Below, one piece after another: positions 10,754-19,943 of a stretch of DNA of 64,000 nt. The notes beneath the pieces are model-generated. The model saw only the letters and a list, made by a program, of their open reading frames with translations. It searched no databases and had not been told where the DNA came from. The stretch is from Elymus sibiricus (Eukaryota > Streptophyta > Magnoliopsida > Poales > Poaceae). Where the stretch lies: the NCBI GenBank assembly GCA_039707655.1, contig CM077674.1, positions 242,655,904-242,719,903 on the forward strand, read 5' to 3'. Within the stretch, counting starts at the first letter, position 1. Every line of letters starts with the position of its first letter. A program made the translations under genes and the position numbers.

Positions 10754-11284
10754 CTAATCCTCGTCGGAGATGTCCACTATCTTCGTCCCCGGCTCCGGGT
10801 ACATGGGTGGCAGCTGCAGCTCTGGCTCCTGCGGCTCCTCCAGCTGCTCCGCGCCACCCTCCGCCTCCATCTCCACGTCGAGTTCGTCGAAGAGCGCGTC
10901 CGTCGTCACCCGTTCCTGCCGGATGAACTGCCGGTTGGCCTCCACATAGGCCTCATCCTGGATGGACTCCAGGATGGCCTGCTGCTCTGCCATCTCGGCC
11001 TCTTGGGCGACGGCGAACTCCGCCTCCGCATCCTTAATGTTGAAGCCCAGAGCCGGCGCCAGCTCCTGCTCCGGCTGCTCCGCCTCGTCCTCCTCTGTAT
11101 TCGACACCTCCATCGGAGCCGGCTACTGCTCCTCTCCCTCCTCCTCCGGCTCCTGCGAGTCCGGAGGCAGCCCGACAGTGATGCGGGCGGTGCACACAGC
11201 GCGCCTCGCCCGGATCTCCTTCTCGATCTGGTACCGGCGCTCCAGCGTGAGCATAGCGTAGGTGGTTATCTTTTGCCAAACCAT
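10754..11284 (-). pseudogene. Acidic ~176-codon frame in the Harbinger-like element, one in-frame stop
   Basis: Starting at ATG 11284-11282 the frame reads MVWQKITTYAMLTLERRY and continues for 53 codons to a TAG (11125-11123). After three further codons it resumes in the same frame at the ATG at 11113 and runs to 10754. The N-terminal part is basic and helical. The rest is Glu/Gln-rich (likely coiled coil) and ends LPPMYPEPGTKIVDISDED. The three partial R copies keep the same C-terminal codons. I do not recognise a domain with known function; similar frames are, as far as I recall, abundant as uncharacterised proteins in Triticeae annotations. It could be a captured host exon or an accessory protein of the element family. 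The single stop makes this copy a pseudogene unless read through. Confidence 0.6.
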
Positions 11285-11395
11285 GGCGAAGCCGAAGAGC
11301 GTGGGAAGAGCGGCGGAGCGAGAGAGAGGTGGTGGATGGGCTCGGGCTGGCGGCGCGAAGAGGGAGGATGTCTAGGGCTGGGGACGTCGGCCGGC

Positions 11396-11402
11396 TTAAA
11401 TA
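11396..11402 (-). promoter_or_regulatory. TATA-like box upstream of the Harbinger-borne frame
   Basis: On the minus strand the sequence reads TATTTAA, flanked by the inverted pair CCGGC/GCCGG, about 112 bp upstream of the ATG at 11284 in GC-rich surroundings. Spacing and orientation suit a promoter for the frame; activity is inferred. Confidence 0.4.
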
Positions 11403-11689
11403 GCCGGATTTGGCCTCGGGCAGTGAGCCGGAGCGGCGCCACACGGCGTTCACTGTCGGGTTTCTGGGCAATTCCGTGTGGGATCCCATCGTCGGTCCGA
11501 CGTGGCAGACGCGCCCGGGCGACCCCATACCCGCCTCATATTTAGGATGGATATGAGGGGTGCCGGTCCGCCCTGGTGTTTGAGGCCCGTTTGAGGAGCC
11601 CTTGTGGGTCACATTTTCGAGACCGGTCAGTCACCTGGTCGTCCGCCCGGGCATTTGAGGTTTGGGGCGTTCGGCTATAGATGCTCTAA

Positions 11690-11832
11690 TGGCTGGAGTA
11701 ATTAAGCCTAGTAGCCCCGGAAATTACTTCTGGATGCCGAGCTCCATGGAGGCCTCCAAATGTAAAATTCATGAAAATTCATGTTTTTACATTTTAAAAA
11801 ATTAAAAAAAAATATAGATATAGATGAAGGCA
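11690..11832. other. Unassigned spacer
   Basis: This stretch lies between two Harbinger-like ends and includes an A-rich part (about 11795-11822). No gene or recognisable element is seen. Confidence 0.4.
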
Positions 11833-11835
11833 TAA

Positions 11836-12010
11836 GGGCATCTCCAACACCGACCCTCAAACCACCCGCATACGTCCAGACCGCGCGGTTCAAACGTGTT
11901 GTGCCATCCAACGCGGGCCTGTATCGGTCCGCTCGATGATCCGGACGCACTTTCTCCCGCAAACCAGAGACAAACTAGGGGGCTTTGCGAGCGTTCGGAC
12001 CGCTGCCACG
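11836..12010 (+). mobile_element. Truncated Harbinger/Tourist-like end
   Basis: GGGCATCTCCAACACCGACC preceded by TAA (11833-11835) is the characteristic terminal repeat of grass Harbinger/Tourist elements. The copy is cut at 12010, where the Athila-like LTR begins; its other end is not visible in the window. Confidence 0.6.
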
Positions 12011-12389
12011 TGATACGTCTCCAATGTATCTATAATTTTTGATTGTTCCATGCTATTATAGTATCAATCTTGGATGTTTTATATGCAATTATATATCATT
12101 TTTTGGGACTAACCTATTAACCTAGTGCCCAGTGCCAGTTGCTGTTTTTTTGCCTGTTTTTGCCTTTTTAGAAAATCATTATCAAACGGAGTCCAAACGA
12201 AGAAAAAACTTTGGATTAATTTTTTCTAGACCAGAAGGGACCCTAGAAGCTTCGGGAGAAGACCAGAAGAGTCACGAGGGAGCGACAAGCCCGGAGGGCG
12301 CGCACAGGGGGGGTAGGCATGCCCCCAGGCTTGTGGTCCCCTCGTGGCACCTCTTGACCTAATTCCAGCGCTATAAATTCCAAAATATT
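12011..12389 (+). repeat. Athila-like Gypsy LTR, left part (element A)
   Basis: It opens TGATACGTCTCCAATG, a very common Triticeae Gypsy LTR start (Sabrina/WHAM/Fatima-type; family not resolved). It continues to ATATT at 12385-12389, where element B is inserted. A TATAAAT box lies at 12372-12378, 11 bp before the insertion. The LTR resumes at 24336; the two parts sum to about 1.55 kb. Confidence 0.8.
12372..12378 (+). promoter_or_regulatory. TATA box of the Athila-like LTR
   Basis: TATAAAT follows a GC-rich segment. Element B sits directly downstream and separates this promoter from its own transcribed region. Confidence 0.55.
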
Positions 12390-14063
12390 TGTAACACCCC
12401 GATTTTTGGCCCTTTCTTTTTCTTTTTGATTTCTTCGAATTTCTATTTGGAGTTCCTTTTTCCGTGGCTATGTGGTCTTGAAACCTGGGAAGATCTTCTC
12501 CCCTGCCACTTCCAAGTGGTCTGTAACTCTCAAATCTATCCCAAGGCCATGTCATTTCCATCTTAGCCCAATCCCAACTTTTATTTATTGGGAATATTCC
12601 TTTTTCTATTAAAGGAATAACCCTGTTTGCCATAGGTTGTCAAGCAACCTATATTTCTGCCATTCCATAAATTCCCACAAAATTCTCATAAATTATTTGG
12701 ATCATATCTTCCACTAATATGCCAAAATCCATCCTTGCCTACTTCAAAAATAATTCAGGAATATTCATTTCCTATTCTGTCCAGATTGGCACTTTGTGAA
12801 GGAAGTGCTATTTATCTTTTCTTGATTGCCGTAAAAATTTTTGGGCACTCTTTCACATCCAAATTATTGCAACATGCCAAAATTCAACTTCATTTGCCTA
12901 GTACATCTTCCTCAGCAAATTCCCAAAGTTTCTGTCCAGAGAGAAGCTTTGTGAAGGAAGTACTAGCTAGGCTTATCCAAATAAGTTGAAATTTTTGGAG
13001 ATCCTCCATATGGTCAAATCATGACTCTCCACCAAATTTCACCTCCATACAACAATCTATGTGAGCACACCATCCAATCTTAGTTTCTGGTCACAATTTC
13101 AGTTTGTGAAGCAACTATATTTTATGTTGCTTCAAAAATTCTGAAATTAATCCAGGACCTAAATATCCCTAAATAATGTGAGCATGCCAAAACTCACATT
13201 ATTTTTCCAATCCATTTTCTCTGCAAAATTCCCCCAAGTTTCTGTTCAGTAGAAATCATTGTGAAGGAAGTACCATTTTTATTCATTCAAATGGGATGAA
13301 ATTTTTATGGAACCTTCATATGCCCAAATGATCACCCTTCACTAATTTTCAGCTCAATCCAAGCATCTATGTGAGTGCTAGTTCCTGATCTAGCTTTTGG
13401 ACCAGATTTGGCAGTTGTAAAGCAACTATATTAAATTCTGGTCCAAATCCCTTCAAAAATCACAGTCCCATAGTCCTTCCTACCCTAAGCCCCTAAGACA
13501 TTCTGGTTAGCCCGTTACCCATCCCATTTGATCACAGCATCATGCCTAAGTTTGCAACAGCAATCTTTCTCTGATCCCTCCCATCAACATACAGTGCCTT
13601 TATTTGAGCCATCACCTCAGGTAGGACCCACTTAAGAGAGACAACACGCTAGACATCGTTTGATTGGCTAGAATGCACCATGTGCGCCTGTGCACGCGGT
13701 GACCATGCGGTCTGGCACGCCGAAAGTGTGCTCTGGGCAATCGGGGCCCTCTGCCGCCGCCCAAACGCCGAGCTCCCGCCACCGCACCATGTCCTCTGCG
13801 TCGCCACCACTCTCCTGCGTCCGCGTGTACTCTCTGGACCCCTCCCCCTCTCCTCTTTCCTCTCCGGCGAGCACGCCGTCCCGGGATGCCCGCGGCCATC
13901 GTCGCCTTGCCTTTGTCCGCTTGCTCCCCCGAGGCATCTCTCCACCGAATGCACCTCCCATAGCCCTCTCTTCCCTCCGCGCGTGCGCTCGTGCACGCGG
14001 TCGTGCCAGAGGAATCGTCCGCGCGCTCCCGTCGGCATCCGCCGAGGGCATCACCACCGCGGC

Positions 14064-14070
14064 TATATAA
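14064..14070 (+). promoter_or_regulatory. TATA box of element B 5' LTR
   Basis: TATATAA in CGGCTATATAAGCCC, preserved in the 3' LTR at 21619-21625. It stands ~1.67 kb into the LTR and opens a GC-rich leader. Confidence 0.65.
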
Positions 14071-14616
14071 GCCCTCCCCGAGACCCATCGACCTCGCCAA
14101 CCTCTCCCCCTCCCTCCACTAGCCCTCCCCGACCACTCGCCCGAGCTCGAGCACCTCTCCCCGGCCACCATTGCCGCCTCGGCCGCCGCCATCTCCGGCT
14201 TAAATTCCGGCGAGCCTGAGCCCATCTTCCCCTCCTTTCTTCACCAATGGAACTAGCGGAGCCCGGCGAACCATACCACTACCGCAGCTCATCTCCGGGA
14301 TGCCTAGTCGCTCGGGTTCATCTCCGGCCGAAGCCACGTCCGCCACGGCCGAGCCTCTCCGCGCTCCTCAGCTCCTCGGCGGCCGTGCCCTGCCTGGACG
14401 GGACCGCCTCGGTCCGCTGATCATGCCGGTAGGCCGGGCGCCGCCAACGGTGGCCTGTGCCGCCGGCTATCGCCGTCGGGGCCGACCCTGTCCACGGCCA
14501 GGAGCGGGCGATGGAGGTTGAAGACGCTGACTAGGCAGGCGGGCCCCACCACCCAGCGGCCCCACCTGTCGGCGAGACAACGGAGTCAACCCCGGGCCCG
14601 CGCGGTTAAGTGGAAG

Positions 14617-14635
14617 CGTATTCCACTGGAATACG
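14617..14635 (+). repeat. Perfect 9-bp inverted repeat in element B LTR
   Basis: CGTATTCCA-C-TGGAATACG. The homologous place in element C LTRs also forms a stem (ACGCTT(T)CCC / GGGAAGCGT, 30206-30228), although the sequence differs. The 3' LTR copy is at about 22172-22190. Confidence 0.7.
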
Positions 14636-16388
14636 TTTTCTGTTTCTAAAAGCGTATTTTGCCTCTGTTCTGGAGCAAAGTGCGTTTTCACTTTCTGAAA
14701 GCGTATTCAGCGAAGTACGCCTTCTGTTTTAACAGCCGGCCGAAACAGTTAAATAGCGGACGTTCGTCCGTTAGCAGCAGAAATGGACAGTTTTTAATTC
14801 TTTTTCTGCCTAACGAACGAACGGCCGTAACTTTTCAACCATAACTCAGGTGATTCCAAAGCCCACGATCTCAGTTCGTCGAGCCCGTTCCGATGGTACC
14901 ATTTTCATGATGTTGTCACACTCTGAAAATGACCATTTTGCCCCTGCCCTTATTCAGCCCCCTCCGAGAGGGAAACTTTTCCGGCGATTCTTTCCGCGGG
15001 TTCATCGCACCTCTCCCCGATGGTTCCTCCATCCCCAGGCAAGCCACAACAGCCACTTGCATGATGGCATTGTAGTAGCCATGGTTTCCACTTGAATATT
15101 TAATAATTGTTTGCGCATTTAATTATTTTGTGAATACTTCGAATATGCTTGTGAATCCATGCTCATTGCTTATGCCATGTTCATTTTCATCTAGTAAGTG
15201 CTATGATTAATTGCTAAGGATATTCTTATCATGTTTTATTCTTGCAATTATTTCCGATGCTAGTAATAATGTTATGCTCACATGAGTAGTTACGATTTGA
15301 TATGAAAATACTTGTCATAGTCATGATCATCGTTATGCCATGCTCATTTGCATTCCGTAGCATAAATGATTTATCTTCATTCATGTCATGATGTTAAATG
15401 GTTATGCTGCCCATCCATGGTTACACTGGTATCATGCTCATATGCATTGCTGTTTTGTTATGTTGTTGTGACTCAGCTCATCACCATTCAAGTTGAACCT
15501 GACATTAATTGAACTTGAACAAATCTATTGGCTGAGTCATGGTGCCACCGAATCGAGCTAACCAGTGCAGCCACACTTGCCTGGATGGGGAGGCCCTAAT
15601 GCGGTCTATTGTCATGCCTCTCGCCGGTGCCTCATACTAGGGAAGGTTATGTGCGCGCGCTACCCTGATCAGGTAGGCGGCCATAAGCCTTGAGTACCCA
15701 GTTTTGGTATTGAGCTCAGGTCCCCGTTTGGGACAGTTTTGGTTTGGCCACGACGGTGGCAGCCACAGAGCTGGCGGATGTCACATGTTGACATCAGGGT
15801 AACCCAGGACATAGCCCAAAGGGGAGTTTGTCGGAGTGGCCGGGAGAGTGTCATGCAATAGACTGGTTTTGTCGGAACGTCGTTGGTCCACCCGAATGGG
15901 AGCACGAGGCCATGAGTTCCGTAGTGTGGGTACAGTGTACTAACCTCTGCAGAGTGTATAATCTATCGATAGCCGCGTCCTCGGTCATGGACACAGTTCG
16001 TAGTAGATCACACTGTGGGTCAACAGTAATAAAAATCTGAATAATAACAACCCCGGTTCCATGAGGAAAGAAGTTGGTTGATCTTTATGTGGTCATGCGA
16101 TGATCATAGGTAGAGATCAAGCTCCGTGTGGTCATGTGATGATCACGATGGTAAGTTGGTGGTTACGAGATAACCCCCGAGCAGAGTAAGTTGGTCCATG
16201 AGACCTTAAACGTCGACCCCCTTGCATGCTAGTATCATCCTGTTCATATCATGAATTATATGTATATGCCATGCTCATGTTGTTGCCATGCTCATGTTGT
16301 TCTAGTAATATAGTGTTCATCCTTGATGATTAACCTGTAAATGCCATGCTGTTGTATGTCTTGATTGCTTTGGTTGCTGTGAGCTTGC

Positions 16389-16407
16389 GAGTACATTCAA
16401 AGTACTC
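16389..16407 (+). repeat. GAGTAC / GTACTC hairpin near the LTR 3' end
   Basis: GAGTAC-ATTCAAA-GTACTC is a perfect 6-bp stem. The same motif, with one extra A in the loop, is at 31731-31750 in element C and repeats in every C LTR. It lies about 260-280 bp before the AATAAA of B. Confidence 0.7.
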
Positions 16408-16662
16408 ACCTGGCGTGTCATGCCGGATTGCAGGTGATACCGTGATTGCTTGTTTGTTGAGGACCCCGAGGTTGCGCTCTAGGATGCGTCCCAGCCAGAG
16501 TCCCTGCGGAGTGGAGTCCATCACCGTTGTCGCTGTTCCGCTGCTAGGAGTTATTCTGTTACGAGTTGTCTCGCTGCTAGCATAGAGCTATCTGAGCAGG
16601 CGAAGTGTCGCCGTGCCCCTGTAACCTTTGTAATATCGGACCCTTGTACCCCGATCATTCGT

Positions 16663-16668
16663 AATAAA
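16663..16668 (+). terminator. Polyadenylation signal, element B 5' LTR
   Basis: AATAAA lies ~100 bp before the LTR end, after the last conserved hairpin. The 3' LTR has the same signal at 24225-24230. Element C has AATAGA-like sequence in the matching place. Confidence 0.5.
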
Positions 16669-16773
16669 GAGTTGATTTGTTCTATGCCAAGCAGTGCCGT
16701 ATTCCAGAAGACTTGATCTCTGGGCTGGAATACGGGGTGTTCCGGTTCCTCTGAGCCGGGGTGCCACAAGGCT

Positions 16774-16788
16774 TGGTATCAGAGCAGG
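16774..16788 (+). other. Primer binding site of element B (tRNA-Met type)
   Basis: TGGTATCAGAGCAGG lies 5 bp after the LTR. It matches the complement of the initiator tRNA-Met 3' end except for one missing C, which element C retains (TGGTATCAGAGCCAGG). Confidence 0.8.
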
Positions 16789-17067
16789 TCTGGCTGTAGG
16801 ACGCCCTAGTCAGCGCGAGCGTTAGAAACCGTTAGTATAGAGTCTAGTTGGCTTGCTGCACTTGATTGCTGCATTTGTTTGTCGCATAGCATGCATATAG
16901 ACTTATTATTTTGTCGCTAACGGTTGATCTTGTGAGTGTAGGTGGCATCGTTTTCGATCCACTACCTGCACCCTCCAGCTTTGCATACGCGTTCTTTGGT
17001 GTTTGGTGTCATCTCTGTCCCAGCGGAGTGATGCCGAAGTACCTAGTGGTGTCGATCTCTTGCAGGA

Positions 17068-17397
17068 TTGATGCACAGGTATCACACCAATATTTTTTTC
17101 TCTAGCCGCACCTATTGTTTCGGTGGTAGACATGTTTCTACCCCGGATCTCGCCATCCAACTCGCCGCTTTGGCAACCCTTACTGGTGTTGGTTACCAGG
17201 AAAGGGCAATGCCAGCAGACCCTGCTTTCCACCGCTATCCTACCCTATCACCCATTCCCTGGACGAGTACGGTTCCCTTCCGTACGCTTGATGATGATGT
17301 GGTCGTGACATCCGTGTCTCGCTACATGATCACCGAGTCCGTCCTCACCGCTAAGCCCGTCCAGATGCAACCGGTGCTGATCCAGCTCTTGGTGTAG
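17068..17397 (+). CDS. Short open frame in element B interior, unknown
   Basis: A 109-codon frame (MMHRYHTNIFFSSRTYCFGG at the start) with a moderately hydrophobic, Pro/Val/Thr-rich C-terminal half. Position shortly after the primer site is where a gag remnant would be, but I see no Gag motif or zinc knuckle. A nested start at 17123 opens a different frame. It is single-copy in the window and may be chance. Confidence 0.2.
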   Translation: MMHRYHTNIFFSSRTYCFGGRHVSTPDLAIQLAALATLTGVGYQERAMPADPAFHRYPTLSPIPWTSTVPFRTLDDDVVVTSVSRYMITESVLTAKPVQMQPVLIQLLV

Positions 17398-17593
17398 CTC
17401 CGTTTACACCAATCCCTCCACACGCTGATCCACTTTCGTGCACACCACCACAGCATATTAAATCATAGTACCGGAGTTCCCTCGAGAATTGTGTGCTTAA
17501 GTAGGCATGCATAGTGAGGTGAATAGCAGTAAAATGTGATGTTGTTTGTATGTAATCTTAATGCTGTGTGTGCTTTTGTTTTAGTCGTTTCTT

Positions 17594-17944
17594 TTGCTTC
17601 TTTCTTTGGGCCCTCGGTGTTACATTATTTCCCCTTATGAAAGTTGCTCATCAACCGACACCGGACCCGAAGAAACAGTGCGGAGTTCAAATATTTTGGA
17701 AGCTCAGCTGAACATTACGGAATTCTCAGTCGACTGCATTGTATGGGAATATCTGGTGAAATACAAACGATATCCTAAATTGATTATCAACATCAAGTTT
17801 ACCTCAGTGTGCAATCATCACAATTATAATGTACCAGATGGAAGACAATTCGTGTGCAAGTCAACAATACATTTCCAGTCAAAGGAGTATCAAGGGGATA
17901 TTTATATATGGCATTCAGTCTGCATAGAGAAGCTTCTGGTATAA
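17594..17944 (+). CDS. Short open frame in element B interior, unknown
   Basis: A 116-codon frame (MLLSLGPRCYIISPYESCSS at the start) that ends at the beginning of the 50-bp tandem repeats. Its composition is protein-like (aromatics, Cys, mixed charges), but I recognise no domain, and no counterpart is seen in the C interiors. Confidence 0.2.
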   Translation: MLLSLGPRCYIISPYESCSSTDTGPEETVRSSNILEAQLNITEFSVDCIVWEYLVKYKRYPKLIINIKFTSVCNHHNYNVPDGRQFVCKSTIHFQSKEYQGDIYIWHSVCIEKLLV

Positions 17945-18250
17945 GCAACCCAATCTTCCTCCGCACGCTACCAGGGAAGCTTACGACGCAAGGTTCTGCA
18001 TGTAGATAGCTTACAGTGTAAGGTTCCTCAGTCTTCTTCGGTAAGCTATTGCAGAAAGCTTCTGGCAGAAGGCACCGAGTCTTCCTCAGTAAGCAACCAA
18101 GGGAAAAGCTTCTGGGGTACGATACCCAGTCTTCTTCAGCACGCTATCCCGGCAAAAGCTTCGAGTGTAAGATATCCAGCCTTCCTCAGCACGCTACTCT
18201 CGATGGCTTACGACACAAGCTATCCAGTCCTTGTCAGTACGGCACTACAA
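17931..18250 (+). repeat. ~50-bp tandem repeat with AAGCTT phasing (element B)
   Basis: About seven degenerate units, each beginning near AAGCTT and carrying a CAGTCTTCTTCAGCACGCTA-like core. One unit contains the hairpin CTGGGGTA-CGA-TACCCAG. The same repeat with 50-bp spacing is present in element C interiors (33508-33807), so it predates the split of the two families. Confidence 0.75.
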
Positions 18251-18720
18251 ACATTCATCGTCATTGGTACAAGATATTACACAGTGAGTTGGCAGCATAT
18301 GGCAGTGCATTTCAAGGGTCAAGCCCACAACAGTTTGGTCAGAAACACGAGCTACTCAGGACCCAAGTGTCTTCCCTGGGAATCAAATGTTCAGCTACAC
18401 AGACTCTCCTATTTACTGTGAGCATGCTGCCAAGATAATGCAAGTCACTCGTACGATGATGCAAGCACGGTGAGAATTGGACAACCACATGAATTATGTA
18501 AGAGGAAGAATATACACCTCAGCGTGATGCAAGCTATGAAGCAAGACAGTGTTGGGACAACAATCCTGACAGTGGATATCAAGGCCAGCTTCCTCACACC
18601 CGACAAAGTGATATCATTGACCTCTGTCACCGCCATGTATGATTGACCCCAACAGTGAGCTCTATAACTGTGAACCTGGTGTATGATCATGATGAACCCT
18701 TGCTTCCCTTTCTCTGGTAA

Positions 18721-18973
18721 CGGCACCACGCCTGTGTTCTGAGCTGCTTTCGGCCGTCCAGGGTGGATGCCGCCTTTATATTTCTTTTTTCAACAACTGG
18801 CCCGTGTTCTGAGCTGCTTTTCGGCCGTCTCGGGCAGCTGTTGAATTTCTTTTTGTAGCAGTGACCCTATGCTCTGAGCTGTTCTTCGGCCGTCTTAGGG
18901 AACTGCTACATTCTTCTTATCAACACTGCCTCATGCTCTGAGCTGCTTTTCAGCCGTCGTGAGCCAGGGTTGA
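18721..18973 (+). ncRNA. Four tandem stem-loops with constant loop and covarying stems
   Basis: HP1 18721-18772, HP2 18789-18845, HP3 18854-18910, HP4 18920-18973. Each has an outer stem of 12-14 pairs with small bulges or mismatches. The stem bases next to the loop differ but stay complementary: CCTG/CAGG, CCCG/CGGG, CCCT/AGGG, CTCA/TGAG. The ~25-nt loops share TCTGAGCTG-YTTTTC-RGCCGTC with few changes, in which GCTG can pair with CGGC (one G-U pair) or CAGC. T-rich linkers (TTTCTTTTT) separate the first units. Conserved internal RNA structure is a reported feature of LARDs; the role (packaging, dimerisation, protein recruitment) is inferred. It is not found in the C interiors. Confidence 0.7.
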
Positions 18974-19904
18974 GTTATTCAGTAATGTCCCAGATCTGAG
19001 TTGTAAAGACCGTTCTGGTGGCTACTGATTTATTTGCCGATTTCATGCAAAGGTTCGGATGATCATTGCCATACAGTTAGAGCTTGAGAGATGATAAACT
19101 TGCCAGTTAAACGTTGCTGCACTGCCTGAGGATAAGGATAAGGTATGATTGCTGGAATGTTGCACCTGACAATACCTATGGTCACACGAAGAATTAAAGA
19201 TATTTATGGCCAAGCTCTTTCAGCAAAAGATTCGGACAGAAGAAAACGATAATGAAGGAGCAAGACCGGCAACACAGGTATGATAATTGTGGCATGAACA
19301 ACATGGTACGGATACCCAAGACAGTCTGATTCCGTATTGATCATCATGAACACACACCCAAAGGGTCTACTCTGCCTGTAAGGACCTCATATCAAGGTGA
19401 CAGCCTTCGTCAGTACGGATCTGAGACAAAGAAATCAGCCAAGATGATTCAGAAATCCCTGCAAGCAGTCAGACTCTGCCAAAAAGAACGGCTATGATTC
19501 TCAGCATTGTTTTGAACCCGAAGGACATGCATCTACTCGAGTAACCCGATGCAAGGAATAAATGTTTCCTGTCCACCAAGGAAATTTGTACCCAACTCCA
19601 TTGACTACTATCGGTGTTGGATAGAAGAAAGTCACGTTGAATGGAAATCACTCCCGGACCTATGGAAATTCCAGTCGGGATGATATCAAACAAGCCAGCA
19701 GACATAAAAGAATTGAAGTCAGAGCAAGGATGAACATATGAAGGAAGACTTGTCAGAATGTGGGATACAGTGAAGCAAACCACCCCAGAGCAAGGCAGGC
19801 CGTCAGATGCAATTCAGTGGGAACCATTTTATAAAGGAAAAGGATACCCGAGTTGGAAACGGTTTCCTTGAGTCAGAATATTCATACTGGTTCCCTGAGC
19901 AACC

Positions 19905-19924
19905 AAATCTCGAGAACGAGATTT
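19905..19924 (+). repeat. Hairpin adjoining the polypurine tract (element B)
   Basis: AAATCTCG-AGAA-CGAGATTT, a perfect 8-bp stem with a 4-nt loop, lies 5 bp before the purine tract. Element C has the same stem with loop AGGA in all interiors (e.g. 34894-34913). Confidence 0.8.
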
Positions 19925-19929
19925 ATCGT

Positions 19930-19941
19930 AAGGGGGGTAGG
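19930..19941 (+). other. Polypurine tract of element B
   Basis: AAGGGGGGTAGG ends 2 bp before the 3' LTR; it would prime plus-strand DNA synthesis. Confidence 0.85.
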
Positions 19942-19943
19942 TT

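Larger units (their letters stand above)
10576..11686 (-). mobile_element. PIF/Harbinger-like DNA element, non-autonomous, 1.11 kb
   Basis: The left end GAGCATCTACAGCC and the right end GGCTATAGATGCTC are inverted repeats, flanked by TAA at 10573-10575 and 11687-11689, the 3-bp target duplication typical of PIF/Harbinger. A second inner match pairs GACCGGTCAC (left) with GACCGGTCAGTCAC (right, same strand), giving extended but imperfect symmetry. No DDE transposase or Myb-like frame is present. Inside is a minus-strand frame with its own TATA-like box, so the element carries foreign or accessory coding sequence. Confidence 0.8.
12390..16768 (+). repeat. 5' LTR of element B (4379 bp)
   Basis: The first ~1.2 kb is AT-rich with recurring GTGAAGGAAGTA-type motifs. 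A GC-rich block (about 13680-14600) contains the TATATAA box, followed by an AT-rich 3' half rich in CATGCTCAT motifs and an AATAAA near the end. Over its last ~1.65 kb I count about 13 mismatches to the 3' LTR. Open frames in the GC-rich block change between the two LTRs and are not regarded as genes. Confidence 0.92.
16769..19943 (+). mobile_element. Interior of element B, non-coding
   Basis: From left to right: primer site; a segment homologous to the start of the C interior; two short open frames without recognised domain (17068-17397 and 17594-17944); a ~50-bp tandem repeat (about 17931-18250); a region homologous to C (about 18400-18480); four consecutive stem-loops (18721-18973); unclassified sequence; a hairpin (19905-19924) and the polypurine tract (19930-19941). 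No retroviral domain is present. Confidence 0.85.

Noticed and set aside
11034..11612. 192-codon minus-strand frame over the right half of the Harbinger-like element
   Set aside because: It overlaps the better supported frame starting at 11284, in a different frame, runs through the TATA-like box and the GC-rich upstream part, and shows no conserved motif.
13612..14225. Several overlapping 120-190-codon frames in the GC-rich part of element B LTRs
   Set aside because: All six frames are open over the same stretch, frames differ between the two LTRs, and no domain is recognisable.
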